Shown here: positions 6,802-7,559 of the stretch, piece after piece
How the letters are laid out: each line of letters begins with the position of its first letter
How positions within the stretch are numbered: position 1 is the first letter of the stretch
Source: Balneolaceae bacterium UBA1514
Lineage (GTDB): Bacteria; Bacteroidota; Rhodothermia; Balneolales; Balneolaceae
Assembly (NCBI GenBank): GCA_002323515.1
Contig: DCQQ01000035.1
Span: forward strand, 94,563-102,121
Direction of reading: 5' to 3'
Length of the DNA stretch: 7,559 nt
The notes under the pieces: model-generated
Databases searched by the model: none
Told to the model about the DNA's origin: nothing
What the model saw: only the letters and a program-made list of their open reading frames with translations
Translations under genes and position numbers: made by a program

Positions 6802-7559
6802 ATGAAGGTATTACTCCTAGGAAGTGGGGGAAGAGAACACGCATTGGCTTGGGCTTTATCCCAATCGCCTCTTTGCGATACCTTATATATAGCACCTGGT
6901 AATCCAGGTACCTTCGCATGTGGGGTGAATGTGGCTTTGGATGCCTTAGATTTTGAACAAATACTAGAATTCATCGTGGATAAGGAAATTGGTCTTACGG
7001 TTGTAGGCCCTGAACAACCGTTAGTTGCTGGTATAACCGATTATTTAGAGGCTAAGGGTCATGCTGTTTTCGGGCCTAGTACTATTGCATCGCAATTAGA
7101 GGGAAGTAAGCAATTTGCTAAGGATTTTATGGCTCGCCATAACATACCTACAGCAGCATACAAAGTGTTTACAAGAGACTATTATGCTGAAGCACTAGCT
7201 TATGTGGATGCTCATAATCAATACCCTATAGTGTTAAAAGCAGATGGTTTAGCCGGTGGTAAAGGTGTGTTAATTCCGGAAAATCGGGAAGAACTTCTAG
7301 CTGGCTTAGAAGAGCTTCGCAGAGGATCATTACAAGCCGCAGCCCAAACTTTAGTAATCGAAGAATTCATGCCTGGTGAGGAAGCATCTGTATTTACCTT
7401 GTGCGATGGTGAATACTTTGAAATCATGGGAACAGCACAAGATCATAAACGCCAACTTGATGGCGATAAAGGTCCAAACACGGGAGGTATGGGGGCATAT
7501 TCACCATCTCCGCTCCTATCAGAAGATATGCTCAATTCGGTATCAGAAACTATCATTGC
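6802..7559 (+). CDS. purD: Phosphoribosylamine-glycine ligase (GARS), N-terminal part, 3' end cut by window
   Basis: Second step of de novo purine synthesis: joins glycine to 5-phosphoribosylamine using ATP, giving GAR. The frame is open to the window end with 252 complete codons out of a usual 420-430. Motifs: MKVLLLGSGGREHALAW (1-17), the N-domain substrate-binding loop; APGNPGT (31-37); VVGPEQPLVAGI (67-78); FGPS (90-93); LEGSKQFAKDFMARHNIPTA (99-118), start of the ATP-grasp part; PIVLKADGLAGGKGV (142-156), the ATP-binding glycine-rich loop; VIEEFMPGEEASVF (185-198); and AQDHKRQLDGDKGPNTGGMG (212-231), characteristic of PurD. The ATG follows the tpiA stop by 4 nt, with AGAGGA 12-17 bases upstream inside the end of tpiA, so translational coupling is likely. 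There is no frameshift or missing motif in the visible portion. Confidence 0.97.
   Translation, partial: MKVLLLGSGGREHALAWALSQSPLCDTLYIAPGNPGTFACGVNVALDALDFEQILEFIVDKEIGLTVVGPEQPLVAGITDYLEAKGHAVFGPSTIASQLEGSKQFAKDFMARHNIPTAAYKVFTRDYYAEALAYVDAHNQYPIVLKADGLAGGKGVLIPENREELLAGLEELRRGSLQAAAQTLVIEEFMPGEEASVFTLCDGEYFEIMGTAQDHKRQLDGDKGPNTGGMGAYSPSPLLSEDMLNSVSETII

Noticed and set aside
7218..7427. 69-codon - strand ORF inside purD.
   Set aside because: It is opposite the conserved ATP-grasp region of PurD; a shadow frame.

Overview
The window looks like an ordinary chromosomal housekeeping region from a member of the Bacteroidota or a sister lineage such as Balneolota/Rhodothermota. This rests on four observations: AT-leaning coding DNA, an ATP-type PEP carboxykinase, GatB and RF1 sequences with that lineage's flavour, and two predicted lipoproteins, one of them a TlpA-like thioredoxin-fold protein of a type common there. 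The assignment is inference from protein character, not from a search. No mobile element, CRISPR array, tRNA, rRNA or phage gene is visible.

Layout. Positions 1-489 carry the C-terminal part of peptide chain release factor 1 (prfA, + strand, cut by the window edge). It converges, with a 35-nt gap, on pckA (525-2129, - strand). Upstream of pckA, on the same strand, is a small rhodanese-domain lipoprotein gene (2313-2825). The 183-nt gap between the two holds two short inverted repeats that may weakly terminate the rhodanese transcript. A 206-nt divergent intergenic region (2826-3031) separates the rhodanese gene from a + strand cluster: gatB (3032-4477), a predicted lipoprotein with a degenerate thioredoxin fold (4566-5969; start uncertain, could be 4485), tpiA (5988-6797) and purD (from 6802, cut by the right edge). 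Gaps inside the cluster are 88 (or 7), 18 and 4 nt, so it could be one transcript.

How the genes fit together. The genes serve translation (RF1, the GatB subunit of tRNA-dependent amidation), central carbon metabolism (PEP carboxykinase and triosephosphate isomerase, both on the glycolysis/gluconeogenesis axis) and purine synthesis (PurD). The two envelope proteins have no clear substrate. Points worth a second look are modest: the TlpA-like lipoprotein has lost its redox CxxC and has an atypical lipobox; the gatB leader has overlapping inverted repeats; the divergent promoter region contains two palindromes; and two genes have ambiguous starts. I found no convincing novel system.
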